Positions 48,640 through 56,996 of a stretch of 64,000 nt of DNA are shown one piece after another (position 1 is the first letter of the stretch; every line of letters begins with the position of its first letter). The translations under genes were made by a program, and so were the position numbers. The DNA is from JAJRXR01 sp041402005 (lineage in GTDB: Bacteria > Planctomycetota > Phycisphaerae > Phycisphaerales > UBA1924), in contig JAWKTB010000003.1 of the NCBI GenBank assembly GCA_041402005.1, positions 411,589 to 475,588 of the forward strand, given 5' to 3'. The notes beneath the pieces were generated by a model. It saw only the letters and a program-made list of their open reading frames with translations, had not been told where the DNA came from and did not search any database.

Positions 48640-49281
48640 TCAGCCGCCGTCGGCTCCGTTCTTGACGCGCGTGTAGACGATCGTGCCCGACTCGGCCCAG
48701 GCGCCGTCGGGGCCAATCTCGTAGAAGGTGTCGGTGAAACGGTCGTCGCCCTGGAGGGTGGAGACGATCTTCATCTTTGAGGGGCCCTGGGGGGAGCTGG
48801 CCTCGCCGACCATGGTGAGGGTCTTGGCGTCGGGGGAGAACTCGCCGGTGTGGGAGTAGATGCCGGTGGAGTTGCTGTCCATCCAGACGCCGACGTACTT
48901 GCCCTTGATGTTGTCGAAGCCGGTGTACCCGACGCCGTTGAATGGGAGACCGAAGAAGCCTTCGCCGCCGAAGTCGAACTTGACGAAGCGCCCGCCGACG
49001 GCCCAGTCGGCGGTCATCGTGGCGTGCGCGGGGCCCTGGCCCGTCGCGGGGAAGTTCATCTCGGCGTCCCACCGCCCGAGCATGTACGCGAGCTTCTTGT
49101 GGTGCTCGTTGGGCCGGGCGAGGCGGGCCTGCTCCTCGATCTGGGCCTGCACGTGCTCGGGCGTCTCGGGCTGGGCGACGCTCGTCGTCGCGACGCCGGA
49201 GGCGCCGACGTGGTACGAGACCGCGCCGACGCCGATGGTCAGGGCGAGAACGCCCGTGGCGAGGAGTGTGGTGCGGAGCAT
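48640..49281 (-). CDS. DUF1579 protein, paralogue 3 (exported)
   Basis: 213 residues from ATG 49281 with GGGAGG upstream. Signal segment 3-25 (TTLLATGVLALTIGVGAVSYHVG), then LAYMLGRWDAEMNFPATGQGPAHATMTADWAVGGRFVKFDFGGEGFFGLPFNGVGYTGFDNIKGKYVGVWMD and DTFYEIGPDGAWAESGTIVYTR. The core pattern of alternating conserved glycines and tryptophans is that of DUF1579. Stop is 82 bp from the start of paralogue 2. Confidence 0.88.
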   Translation of the reverse strand: MLRTTLLATGVLALTIGVGAVSYHVGASGVATTSVAQPETPEHVQAQIEEQARLARPNEHHKKLAYMLGRWDAEMNFPATGQGPAHATMTADWAVGGRFVKFDFGGEGFFGLPFNGVGYTGFDNIKGKYVGVWMDSNSTGIYSHTGEFSPDAKTLTMVGEASSPQGPSKMKIVSTLQGDDRFTDTFYEIGPDGAWAESGTIVYTRVKNGADGG

Positions 49282-49414
49282 GACGAGACCTCCCATCGGA
49301 TCGCGTGGGCGAGGGGGTCGCCCGCGAAGAAGTCCGTCGGCGCCCGCGTCCGGGCGCCGCGGCGTTGAGTCATGACCTGTCATCTCCCGCGGGTGGGAGA
49401 GATCGCGGGTCGAG

Positions 49415-50032
49415 TCAGTCGGCGCGGGTGTACGTGATCGTGCCGGTGTGGACCCACTCGTCCCCGACCTTGTCGTAGAAGGTGTCGACCATGGTGTTCT
49501 TGTCGGGGTGGGAGGAGACGATCTTCATGGGGTTGCCGCCGGTGGGCGTGGGGGCCATGCCGGTCATCACGAGATCATCGCCCTCCATGTTGCCGGTGAG
49601 GTACATGATGGCGGTGCCCATGTTGTCGAACCAGACGCCGACGTACTCGTTCTTGAAGTTGTCGTACCCGTTGATGCCGTAGCCGGCGAAGGGGGCGCCC
49701 GCGAAGTCGCCCTCCATGTGGCTCATGGTGAAGCGACCGTCGAGGATGGCCTTGGTGCTCATCGTGCAGTCGCCCTCCATGACCTGGTCGGGGCCGAAGG
49801 AGAACTCGGTGTGGGCCTTCCATTTGCCGGCGGCCTCGGCGAGCTTGGCGTGCTGCGGGCCCGGCTTCGCGGCGTTCTCGTACGCCTCCGTCACGGCGTC
49901 GTGATCGACCTCGCCCTCGGGCTGCGCCACCCCGACGGCGGCGCCCTGGGTGAACCCGACCCGGTACGACAAGGCGCCGGCGCCGACGACCAGAGCGACG
50001 AGACCGGTACCCATCAGTGCGCTGCGGAACAT
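49415..50032 (-). CDS. DUF1579 protein, paralogue 4 (exported)
   Basis: 205 residues from ATG 50032 with AGGAG upstream. Signal segment 5-28 (ALMGTGLVALVVGAGALSYRVG), then LAEAAGKWKAHTEFSFG, ILDGRFTMSHMEGDFAGAPFAGYGINGYDNFKNEYVGVWFDN, and DTFYDKVGDEWVHTGTITYTR. Most similar to paralogue 3. Closest to the likely promoter, so probably first in the four-gene operon. The 298-bp region upstream (50033-50330) holds no obvious gene. Confidence 0.88.
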   Translation of the reverse strand: MFRSALMGTGLVALVVGAGALSYRVGFTQGAAVGVAQPEGEVDHDAVTEAYENAAKPGPQHAKLAEAAGKWKAHTEFSFGPDQVMEGDCTMSTKAILDGRFTMSHMEGDFAGAPFAGYGINGYDNFKNEYVGVWFDNMGTAIMYLTGNMEGDDLVMTGMAPTPTGGNPMKIVSSHPDKNTMVDTFYDKVGDEWVHTGTITYTRAD

Positions 50033-50330
50033 GCGAATCTCCTTGGAATGGCCCGGGGGCGGGTGAGTCGCGACGTCCCGGGCAAGGTCAGGGGGAGGGT
50101 CCTGCCCCCTCGCCGTCGCCAGTCGGTCGCCCGCTCGGGCGCTCCCAGCCGCCTGCCGACGCCGCCCGGTCCACCATGCCGGGCGACCCGAACATTATCC
50201 CACAATCCAAGCCAGGATGCACGCCCAATTTCCAATCACGGGCGAAAACCAGGGGTTTCTATCGGTCCCGAGTCCGGGGGGCGGGGCGGGCACAGCGGAC
50301 TGACGGCTCTCCTGCAGCGATCCTGACCCC

Positions 50331-51497
50331 CTACCGGGGCGGGACGCGATCGACGATCTCAAGCCCGAAGGCGTCGAGTTGCGGGTAGTCGACGCTGCTG
50401 GTGGTGATGAGGCGGAGGCGGGACAGGCCCAGGGCCCGGAGGATCTGGGAGCCCACGCCGTACTCGAGCGTCGCCGGGGAGACGGCCGAGTGCGGGCGAT
50501 CGACGTCGTGGGCCCAGCGGATGCGGTTGAGTCGCTGGCTGGGCTCGTCCCCGTCGTCGTTGGTGCGGAGGTAGACGACGACGCCTCTCCCCTCGTCCCG
50601 GATCATCCGCATGGAGGCGCGGAGGACGTCCCCGGTCGGGCCGGCGGGTGACGAGGCCAGGTCGAAAAAGAGGTCGCCCAGCAGGTTCTGCTTGTGGACG
50701 CGGACGAGCGTCGGCGCGTCGGACTCCTCGACGGCGTGGTCCGCGTTCAGCGACCCGACGCCCCCGACCGTCAACGCGATGTGGGGCAGGTGGTCGACGA
50801 AGCTCTCGAAGGCGATGAGCGTGAACTCCCCCTCGGGCGTGCGGAGCGTCGTGCCCTCGACGGGGTCGAGGCGGCGCACCAGGGACTCACGCGCGAGGCG
50901 GTGCTCGATGATCGCCGCGATCGAGCACATCTTGAGTTCGTGCTGGGCGCAGAACTTCTCGAGGTCGGGGACGCGGGCCATCTCGCCGTCGGGGCGGCAG
51001 ACCTCGATGCCGACGGCGGCCGGGTAGAGCCCCGCGAGGCGGCACAGGTCCACGATCGCCTCGGTGTGCCCCGTGCGCACCAGGACGCCCCCGTCGCGCG
51101 AGCGCAGCGGGTTGACGTGCCCGGGCCTGACGAAGTCGTCGGGCCCCGAGGTCGGGTCGATGGCGAGCTTGATGGTGTTGGCGCGCTCGGTGGCGGAGAC
51201 GCCGGTGGTGAAGCCGTGCTTTGGGGCGCCGTCGATGGAGACCGTGAGCGGCGTGCCCCGCACGGAGGTGTTGCGGGCGGTCTGGCCATGCAGGTCGAGG
51301 CGGTCGCAGTCGTCGTTGGTGAGGGAGAGGAACATATACCCGCCGGCCTGGCGGACCATGAAGTTGACCGCCTCGGGGGAGATGTGCTGGGCGGCGATGA
51401 CGAGGTCACCCTCGTTCTCGCGCTTCTCGTCGTCGGTGACGACGACCATCTTGCCCCGGCGCAGGTCGGCGAGGATGTCTTCAATGGGGCTGAACAC
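50331..51497 (-). CDS. ribBA: RibB-type protein with degenerate RibA half (RibBA-like)
   Basis: 388 residues, probably from GTG 51497 (TACCAT box 9 nt upstream). Residues 1-200 are a complete dihydroxybutanone-phosphate synthase domain: VVVTDDEKRENEGDLVIAAQ, GYMFLSLTNDDCDRL, GFTTGVSATERANT, VRPGHVNPLRSRDGGVLVRTGHTEAIVDLCRLAG. The C-terminal half resembles GTP cyclohydrolase II but lacks the zinc cysteines: where GDVFGS.RCDC is expected it reads GDLFFDLASSPAGPTGDVL, so GTP cyclohydrolase activity is unlikely. Similar RibB proteins with an inactive second half are known. A long intergenic cassette lies upstream. Confidence 0.9.
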   Translation of the reverse strand: MFSPIEDILADLRRGKMVVVTDDEKRENEGDLVIAAQHISPEAVNFMVRQAGGYMFLSLTNDDCDRLDLHGQTARNTSVRGTPLTVSIDGAPKHGFTTGVSATERANTIKLAIDPTSGPDDFVRPGHVNPLRSRDGGVLVRTGHTEAIVDLCRLAGLYPAAVGIEVCRPDGEMARVPDLEKFCAQHELKMCSIAAIIEHRLARESLVRRLDPVEGTTLRTPEGEFTLIAFESFVDHLPHIALTVGGVGSLNADHAVEESDAPTLVRVHKQNLLGDLFFDLASSPAGPTGDVLRASMRMIRDEGRGVVVYLRTNDDGDEPSQRLNRIRWAHDVDRPHSAVSPATLEYGVGSQILRALGLSRLRLITTSSVDYPQLDAFGLEIVDRVPPR

Positions 51498-51580
51498 GGG
51501 GAGAGGATGGTAGGGGTGGGAGGGGTGGAAGAGGTAAGTGGTGAGTCGAGCGTGGTGAGTGGGGGGCATTGGGGAGGCGT

Positions 51581-51765
51581 GACTCACCCTCTCTGGTCTG
51601 GCGCTTCGCTTGGACCTGTCTCCCCCGCGGGGCGCGGGGGAGAGGGGGGATACCCCACGACTCGAAGACTCGTCGTGGGCGTTGACGATCTTTCCTATTG
51701 CCTATTGCCTATTGCCTATTGCCTATTGCCTATTGCCACTCACCACTCACCACTCACCACTCACC
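51581..51765 (+). repeat. compound repeat cassette (family D) with (CCTATTG)6 and (ACTCACC)4
   Basis: Palindrome CTCCCCCGCGGGG.., hairpin CCCACGACTCGAAGAC then TCGTCGTGGG, six CCTATTG units at 51694-51735, then four ACTCACC units at 51738-51765. Confidence 0.92.
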
Positions 51766-51771
51766 ACCCCC

Positions 51772-51777
51772 TACCCT
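51772..51777 (+). promoter_or_regulatory. leaderless-type -10 box (TACCCT)
   Basis: Five nt before ATG 51783, directly after the ACTCACC array. Confidence 0.45.
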
Positions 51778-51782
51778 CCCCC

Positions 51783-52448
51783 ATGGACATGACCCCCGAG
51801 CGCTGGGTGCGGACGAGCGCGTACCTGGACGCGGTCTTCACAGACCCCGACGAGAGGCTCTCGACGCTGATGGAGCGGGCGGTCGAGGCGGGGTTGCCCG
51901 ACATCGCGGTGTCGCCGAGCGTCGGGCGCCTGCTCACGCTGCTGGCGAGGCTCGTGGACGCGCGGACGATCGTCGAGGTCGGGACACTCGGCGGGTACTC
52001 GGGGATCTGGCTGGCGAGAGGGCTCGCCAAGGGGGGGCGCCTGCTGACGATCGAGCCCGAGGCGCTGCACGCGGACTTTGCCCGTCGGGAGTTCGACGCC
52101 GCGGGCGTGGGCGAGCGCGTCGAGATCATCCCCGGCTTCGGGCTCGACATCCTGCCCAGGCTCGTCGACGAGCTGGGCGAGTCGAGCGTGGACCTGGTCT
52201 TCCTCGACGGGATCAAGACGGAGTACCCCGGGTACGCGGCGAGCGCGAAACGCCTGCTGCGCCCGGGCGGGCTGCTCGTCGCGGACAACGCCCTGGGCGG
52301 GGGCGACTGGTGGATCGACGACAAGGCGGGCGCCGGCGCCTCGCGCGACGCGGTGGACGGGCTGAACCGGGCGCTGGCGGGGGACGACGTGTTCGACGCC
52401 GCCTGCGTGCCCATCCGCGAGGGCGTGCTGATCGCACGCAAGCGCTAG
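51783..52448 (+). CDS. class I SAM-dependent O-methyltransferase
   Basis: 221 residues. IVEVGTLGGYSGIWLARGL (about 60-78) is the SAM-binding motif I of the catechol/caffeoyl-CoA O-methyltransferase family; DLVFLDGIKTEYPGYAASAKRLLRPGGLLVADNALGGG contains the metal-binding DG/DN residues. Methylates a hydroxyl of a small molecule; substrate unknown. Ends 9 bp before the next gene start, so it may be co-transcribed with the TlpA-like genes. Confidence 0.9.
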   Translation: MDMTPERWVRTSAYLDAVFTDPDERLSTLMERAVEAGLPDIAVSPSVGRLLTLLARLVDARTIVEVGTLGGYSGIWLARGLAKGGRLLTIEPEALHADFARREFDAAGVGERVEIIPGFGLDILPRLVDELGESSVDLVFLDGIKTEYPGYAASAKRLLRPGGLLVADNALGGGDWWIDDKAGAGASRDAVDGLNRALAGDDVFDAACVPIREGVLIARKR

Positions 52449-52451
52449 ACT
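52446..52451 (+). promoter_or_regulatory. leaderless-type -10 box (TAGACT)
   Basis: Overlaps the stop of the methyltransferase gene; 6 nt before ATG 52458. Confidence 0.55.
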
Positions 52452-52457
52452 CCCCTC

Positions 52458-53813
52458 ATGCGTGACATGTCAAGATTTCTCGGGGTGGCGCTGGCGATCG
52501 CGCTCGCCCTCGTGACGCGTGCCGCCCTCGCCGACCCCGCCGAGCAGCGCGCGTACGTCATCGAGCTGATCACGCCCGGCGGCCCCTTGCCGGCGGTGTG
52601 CGAGCTGCAGCGCGTCCACAGCGCCGACGGCCCCGATGTCTGGTCGGCGCACTTCAAGAACGCCAAGAGCGTGAGCGTCTGCCACGACGTCCGCGTCGAG
52701 ACCACCCACACGGACCTCTGGAACGTCCGCCACGTCCGCATCGAGGTGCTCGGCGCCGACTCCGTCCTCGAATGGTCCGAGATCGACCGCGGGTGGGACG
52801 AGCCGGCCAGGGGCTCGGGGACGTGGACGAAGCGCCGGAACGCCGACGTCCATGTCGTCGACGTCATCGTCCGCGAGATCGGAGAGGTCCAATACGCCAC
52901 GCTGGAGGGCAAGCTGGGCGTGACGCCCGAGCGGTTCGGGGCGGTCGGGTCGGGGACGGGCGCCGAGCCCGCGCCCTTCGCCGGTCGGTGGAGCGCCGTC
53001 TTCAAGGGCGAGGAGGATCCCTGCGTCGCCCAGTTCGAGGTGGACGATCATGGTTTCGCCACCGGCACCTTCATCACGACCACGGGCGACTACCGCTACC
53101 TCAGCGGGCGCGTGGATGGCGACCTGCTCCGCCTCTCCAGCTTCGACGCACGCGACTCGTACCTCTTCCACGCCCGGTTGCGCGCCGACGGCACGATCGC
53201 GGGCGACTTCTGGTCCGGCACGTGGTGGCACGACACATGGACCGCCACCCGCGACGAGAACGCCAGCGTCAACGACGGCTTCTCCCGCACCGAGTGGAGG
53301 GGCGGCGCCACCTGGGACCAGCTCGTCTTCCGCACACTCGACGGCGACGCCCAATCGGTCGGCGACGCCCTCGACGACCTCGAAGCCGGCGGCGCGAGGG
53401 CCACGCTCCTGCTCCTCTTCGGCTCCTGGTGCGCCAACTGCGCCGACGCGATCGAGTATCTCAAGGAGCTCGAGGGCGAGCACGCGGGCGAGGGCCTGCG
53501 CGTCCTCGGTCTCGCCTTCGAGTACACCGGGGACATGGAGCACGACGCCCGACAGGTCCGCCTGCACGAAGAGCGCCAGGGAACCACCTGGCCCGTCCTG
53601 GTCGCGGGGGTGTCCGACAAGAAGAAGGCGTCCGAGGCGATGCCGGTGCTCGACCGGATCCGGGCGTTCCCGACCGTTGTCTTCCTCGACTCGTCGCGTG
53701 AGCCGATCGCGGTGTATTCCGGCTTCGAAGGGCCGGCGACGGGCGAGGCGTACGAGCGTCTGCGGGCGCGGTGGGAGGCGCTGATCGGGCGTCTGCTGGG
53801 GGAGTCGCCGTGA
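52458..53813 (+). CDS. exported TlpA-like thioredoxin-fold protein, CxxC present
   Basis: 451 residues. Signal peptide 1-25 (LGVALAIALALVTRAALA). The N-terminal half contains FAGRWSAVFKGEEDPCVAQFEVDDHGFATGTFITTTGDYRYLSGRVDGDLLRLSSFDA, a beta-rich domain common in planctomycete and Bacteroidetes TlpA-like proteins. The thioredoxin-like domain (about 310-440) has LFGSWCANCADAIEYLKEL with active-site Cys-Ala-Asn-Cys and a cis-Pro segment AFPTVVFLD. Probably a periplasmic thiol-disulfide protein. GTGA overlap with the next gene. Confidence 0.85.
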   Translation: MRDMSRFLGVALAIALALVTRAALADPAEQRAYVIELITPGGPLPAVCELQRVHSADGPDVWSAHFKNAKSVSVCHDVRVETTHTDLWNVRHVRIEVLGADSVLEWSEIDRGWDEPARGSGTWTKRRNADVHVVDVIVREIGEVQYATLEGKLGVTPERFGAVGSGTGAEPAPFAGRWSAVFKGEEDPCVAQFEVDDHGFATGTFITTTGDYRYLSGRVDGDLLRLSSFDARDSYLFHARLRADGTIAGDFWSGTWWHDTWTATRDENASVNDGFSRTEWRGGATWDQLVFRTLDGDAQSVGDALDDLEAGGARATLLLLFGSWCANCADAIEYLKELEGEHAGEGLRVLGLAFEYTGDMEHDARQVRLHEERQGTTWPVLVAGVSDKKKASEAMPVLDRIRAFPTVVFLDSSREPIAVYSGFEGPATGEAYERLRARWEALIGRLLGESP

Positions 53814-55081
53814 GAGTGGTTGGCGTCTCGATGCTGGGCGTCGCGCTCGCGCTGGCGGGGTGCTCGGACGCGGACCCGCCACTCGCGCCGAGCTATCGGG
53901 TTGTGCTTCAAGCCGAGGGGGGCGATCTGCCATTCCAGATGGATCTGGTGGAGGGCAGCGCGGACGCCGAGGGGAGACCGACGTACGAGGCGGTCGTGCA
54001 CAACGCTGACGAGCGCGTGCGCACGCGTGACGTGCGCGTGACGCACAACCCGCTCAAGATCGTCGTGCGGTTCGAGCCCTATGGCTCGACCCTCACGCTC
54101 CTGCCCGACAAGAAGCGCGGCGCCCTGGCGGGCGCGTGGGTCAAGCCACGCCCGGAGGGCAAGGTCGCGACGCTGATGGCCAGTGCGACGTCGGACGACG
54201 CCGACGTCCGCTTCGAGCCCCACCCGAGCGGCGTGGTCAACGCCGACGCCTTCCGCGGGCGATGGCGGATCGACCTGGGCGAGGACGAGGCGCCGGGCGT
54301 CGGCGTCTTCGACGTGGCGCCCGACGGGACGGCGACCGGCACGATCATGACCCCGACGGGCGATTACCGGTACCTCGCCGGGCGGGCGGACGTGAACATG
54401 ATGCGTCTGTCCACGTTCGACGGCGGGCACGCGATCCTCGTGCGCGTCTCCCTGCAGGACGACGGCTCGCTCTTGGGCGACACCTCGTGGGGCAACTGGG
54501 CGCTGCAGACGTGGTCCGCGGCGAGAGACGACCAGGCGTCACTCCCCGACCCCGCCTCGATCGCGACGATCATCCCCGACATCTCGATCGATCACGTCAC
54601 GCTCCGCACGCTCGACGGGCGCGAGACGACGCTGCGGGCGGCGGTCGCGGGGCTCGGCGCCAAGGCCACGCTCGTCCTCGTCTTCGGCTCCTGGTGCTCC
54701 AACAGCGCCGACCTGACCGAGGACGTCAAGACACTGCTCGCCGAGCACAAGGACGAGGGTCTCGGCGTGGTCGGCCTCGCGTACGAGTACGCGGGTGAGA
54801 CGGAGCGCGACGCGCCCCGCGTCGAGGCGTACCGCATTGCGCATGGCGTGACGTGGCCCATCTTCCTCGCCGGCCTCTCCGACAAGGACAAGGCAAGCCA
54901 CACCCTCCCCATCATCGACAAGGTCCACGCCTTCCCCACGCTCATCTTCCTCAATGCCTCGGGCGACCCGGTTCGCGTGCTCACCGGCTACAACGGCCCG
55001 GCGACCGGCACGCCCCACGAGCTGTTCCTGAGTGAGGCCGAGGCGGAGATCGACAAGCTCCTCGCCGCCGACCCCGGCTGA
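53810..55081 (+). CDS. TlpA-like lipoprotein, CxxS (resolving cysteine lost)
   Basis: 423 residues from GTG 53810, overlapping the previous stop (GTGA). Lipobox LAGC (about residue 18; VSMLGVALALAGCSD). Same two-part layout as the preceding gene: FRGRWRIDLGEDEAPGVGVFDVAPDGTATGTIMTPTGDYRYLAGRADVNMMRLSTFDG and a thioredoxin-like half with VFGSWCSNSADLTEDVK, where the second active-site Cys is Ser. It may act as a trapping or sensing partner of its neighbour. Confidence 0.88.
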   Translation: MRVVGVSMLGVALALAGCSDADPPLAPSYRVVLQAEGGDLPFQMDLVEGSADAEGRPTYEAVVHNADERVRTRDVRVTHNPLKIVVRFEPYGSTLTLLPDKKRGALAGAWVKPRPEGKVATLMASATSDDADVRFEPHPSGVVNADAFRGRWRIDLGEDEAPGVGVFDVAPDGTATGTIMTPTGDYRYLAGRADVNMMRLSTFDGGHAILVRVSLQDDGSLLGDTSWGNWALQTWSAARDDQASLPDPASIATIIPDISIDHVTLRTLDGRETTLRAAVAGLGAKATLVLVFGSWCSNSADLTEDVKTLLAEHKDEGLGVVGLAYEYAGETERDAPRVEAYRIAHGVTWPIFLAGLSDKDKASHTLPIIDKVHAFPTLIFLNASGDPVRVLTGYNGPATGTPHELFLSEAEAEIDKLLAADPG

Positions 55082-55130
55082 AGCTCGCATCATCGACGAT
55101 CAACCCCATCTGCCCATCTGCCTCTCTCCC

Positions 55131-55136
55131 TACCCT
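55131..55136 (+). promoter_or_regulatory. leaderless-type -10 box (TACCCT)
   Basis: Five nt before ATG 55142. Confidence 0.45.
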
Positions 55137-55141
55137 TGCCC

Positions 55142-55486
55142 ATGAGCCGTTACGACGAGTTCCAGGCGTTCCGGGCCGCGATGAACGAGAAGATCCTCGC
55201 GCGGGGCACGACCAACACCAAGCGCTTCTTCACGCTGGACACGAAGACGTACGAGGCGGGCGCGATCGACGCCAAGACCAAGGAGCTGCTGGGCTTGTCG
55301 GCGAGCATGGTGCTCCGGTGCGACGACTGCATCGCGTATCACGTGGACCAGGCGGTCAAGGCGGGGGCGAGCGACGCCGAGCTGTTCGAGACATTCGACA
55401 TCGCGCTGATCGTGGGGGGGTCGATCGTGATCCCGCACCTGCGCCGGGCGGTGGAGTTCCTGGAGCAGTGCCGGGCGAGAGGGTGA
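55142..55486 (+). CDS. carboxymuconolactone decarboxylase (AhpD-like) family protein
   Basis: 114 residues from ATG 55142. LLGLSASMVLRCDDCIAYHVDQAVKAGASDAELFETFDIALIVGGS carries the family's CxxC..H motif (C-D-D-C, then His) and alpha-helical pattern. AhpD-type members are peroxide-defence reductants of alkyl hydroperoxide reductase; here no AhpC is near. A leaderless-type promoter sits 5 nt upstream. Confidence 0.88.
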   Translation: MSRYDEFQAFRAAMNEKILARGTTNTKRFFTLDTKTYEAGAIDAKTKELLGLSASMVLRCDDCIAYHVDQAVKAGASDAELFETFDIALIVGGSIVIPHLRRAVEFLEQCRARG

Positions 55487-55528
55487 GGGGCGGGAAGAGG
55501 CGAAGTCGCGAAATCGTGAGGCCGGGAT

Positions 55529-55614
55529 CCCACGACTCGAAGACTCGTCGTGGGCGTGGACGATCTCTTCCCATTGCCCATTGCTTCCCCTCCACTCACG
55601 ACTCACCACTCACC
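55529..55614 (+). repeat. compound repeat cassette (family D), short version
   Basis: Hairpin CCCACGACTCGAAGAC then TCGTCGTGGG, two CCCATTG units (55570-55583) and three ACTCACC-type units (55594-55614, first one ACTCACG). Confidence 0.88.
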
Positions 55615-55625
55615 ACCAACCTCAA

Positions 55626-55631
55626 TACACT
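55626..55631 (+). promoter_or_regulatory. leaderless-type -10 box (TACACT)
   Basis: Six nt before ATG 55638, just after cassette 3. Confidence 0.5.
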
Positions 55632-55637
55632 CCCCCC

Positions 55638-56939
55638 ATGGGGCGTCACGAGGACTCTGAGCGGGCGCGAGAGGCGGCGCGGTCGATCTGCCAGCGTCTC
55701 CAGGGCGCGGGACACATCGCCTACCTCGCCGGCGGGTGCGTGCGCGACGAGCTGCTCGGGCTCGATCCCACCGATTACGACGTCGCGACCGACGCCACGC
55801 CCGACCGGATCCGCTCGCTGTTCGCCAAGACCAGCGAGGTCGGCGCCGCCTTCGGCGTGATGCTCGTCCGCGACCATGGCGACACCATCGAGGTCGCGAC
55901 CTTTCGCGAGGAGGGGGCGTACACCGATCGACGCCGCCCCGACGAGGTCCGCTTCTCCACGCCCGAGCGCGACGCCGCCCGGCGTGACTACACCGTCAAC
56001 GCGCTCTTCCTGGACCCGATCGCCGCGGGCGATCGCGACACCGGGCCCACCGGGCTCGGCGCGATCCACGGGCACGTCATCGACTTCGTGGGCGGGATGG
56101 ACGACCTGCACGCCAAGCTCATCCGGGCGGTGGGGGACCCCGACGCCCGCCTCGCTGAGGATCACCTGCGGGCGCTGCGCGCGGTCCGACTGGCGGCGCG
56201 TCTCGGCTTCGAGATCGACGGCGCGACGGCGGCGGCGATCCGCGAGCATGCCTCCGAGCTCTCCGGCGTCAGCCGCGAGCGGATCGGGGACGAGCTCCGC
56301 CGGATCATGTCACACCCCTCGCGCGCACGCGGGGCGCGCCTGCTGACGGAGCTGGGCCTCGACGCCCCCGTCTTCGGCGAGCCCTGGCCCGTCCAGAGCC
56401 TCGCGCTGCTCGAACGCCTCGATGCGGACACGCCCGTTCCCACCGTCCTGGCGGCGTGGGCGATCGACCGGGGGCTCGCCCTCGACGACCGGGCGATCGA
56501 AGCGCTCGTCTCGCACTGGCGCGCCGCCCTCATGCTGAGCAACGAGGAGCGGGACGCGATGCGGGGCGTGCTCAATGCCCTGCGCTCGATCCACGACGAT
56601 TGGGGGTCGATGCGTGTCGCGCCCCGCAAGCGGCTGGCGTCCTCGGCGTGGTTCGGGGAGGCGCACCGCATTCTGGCGGCGCAGGACGACAGGCTGGCCG
56701 GCGAGGTCACGGACGACGTCCGCGCGTTGCGGGCAACGCCTACGGGGCTCTCGCCCACGCCGCTGCTGACAGGCGATGACCTCGTCGCGCTCGGGTACCG
56801 CCCCGGGCCCGGCTTCAAGGGGTTGCTCGACGCGGTGTACGACGCGCAGCTCGAGGGGGGCGTCGTGAGCCGGGAGCAGGCGGTCGAGTTGGCGCGGCCG
56901 AGGCTGCGGCGCACGGCGTTGAGGGTGGGTGATAAATGA
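55638..56939 (+). CDS. CCA tRNA nucleotidyltransferase/poly(A) polymerase family
   Basis: 433 residues. Nucleotidyltransferase core: YLAGGCVRDELLGLDPTDYDVATDATPDRIRSLF (GG..R then DxD at DYDVAT), RRDYTVNALFLDP, then the RNA and phosphate-binding helical region LRALRAVRLAARLGFEIDGATAAAIREHASELSGVSRERIGDELRRIM. Adds CCA to tRNA 3' ends, necessary here because the tRNA-Ala gene does not encode CCA. Could alternatively be a poly(A) polymerase I type. A family B repeat follows the stop. Confidence 0.92.
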   Translation: MGRHEDSERAREAARSICQRLQGAGHIAYLAGGCVRDELLGLDPTDYDVATDATPDRIRSLFAKTSEVGAAFGVMLVRDHGDTIEVATFREEGAYTDRRRPDEVRFSTPERDAARRDYTVNALFLDPIAAGDRDTGPTGLGAIHGHVIDFVGGMDDLHAKLIRAVGDPDARLAEDHLRALRAVRLAARLGFEIDGATAAAIREHASELSGVSRERIGDELRRIMSHPSRARGARLLTELGLDAPVFGEPWPVQSLALLERLDADTPVPTVLAAWAIDRGLALDDRAIEALVSHWRAALMLSNEERDAMRGVLNALRSIHDDWGSMRVAPRKRLASSAWFGEAHRILAAQDDRLAGEVTDDVRALRATPTGLSPTPLLTGDDLVALGYRPGPGFKGLLDAVYDAQLEGGVVSREQAVELARPRLRRTALRVGDK

Positions 56940-56947
56940 AGTCCGCG

Positions 56948-56982
56948 GGCCGGTTGGAAACCGGCCCCACCGGGGGGAGGGG
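56948..56982 (+). repeat. family B repeat, copy 4
   Basis: GGGCCGGTTGGAAACCGG then CCCCACCGGGGGGAGGG (two parts). Lies between the convergent stops at 56939 and 56997. Confidence 0.9.
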
Positions 56983-56996
56983 GCGTCGGTAGCTGG

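Larger units (their letters stand above)
51498..51782 (+). other. 285-bp divergent region filled by repeat cassette
   Basis: Region between ribBA (leftward) and the O-methyltransferase (rightward). Apart from the TACCAT and TACCCT boxes at its ends it consists of family D cassette 2. Confidence 0.7.

Noticed and set aside
51498..51782. FMN riboswitch upstream of ribBA
   Set aside because: The region consists of the family D repeat cassette; no FMN aptamer stems were recognised.
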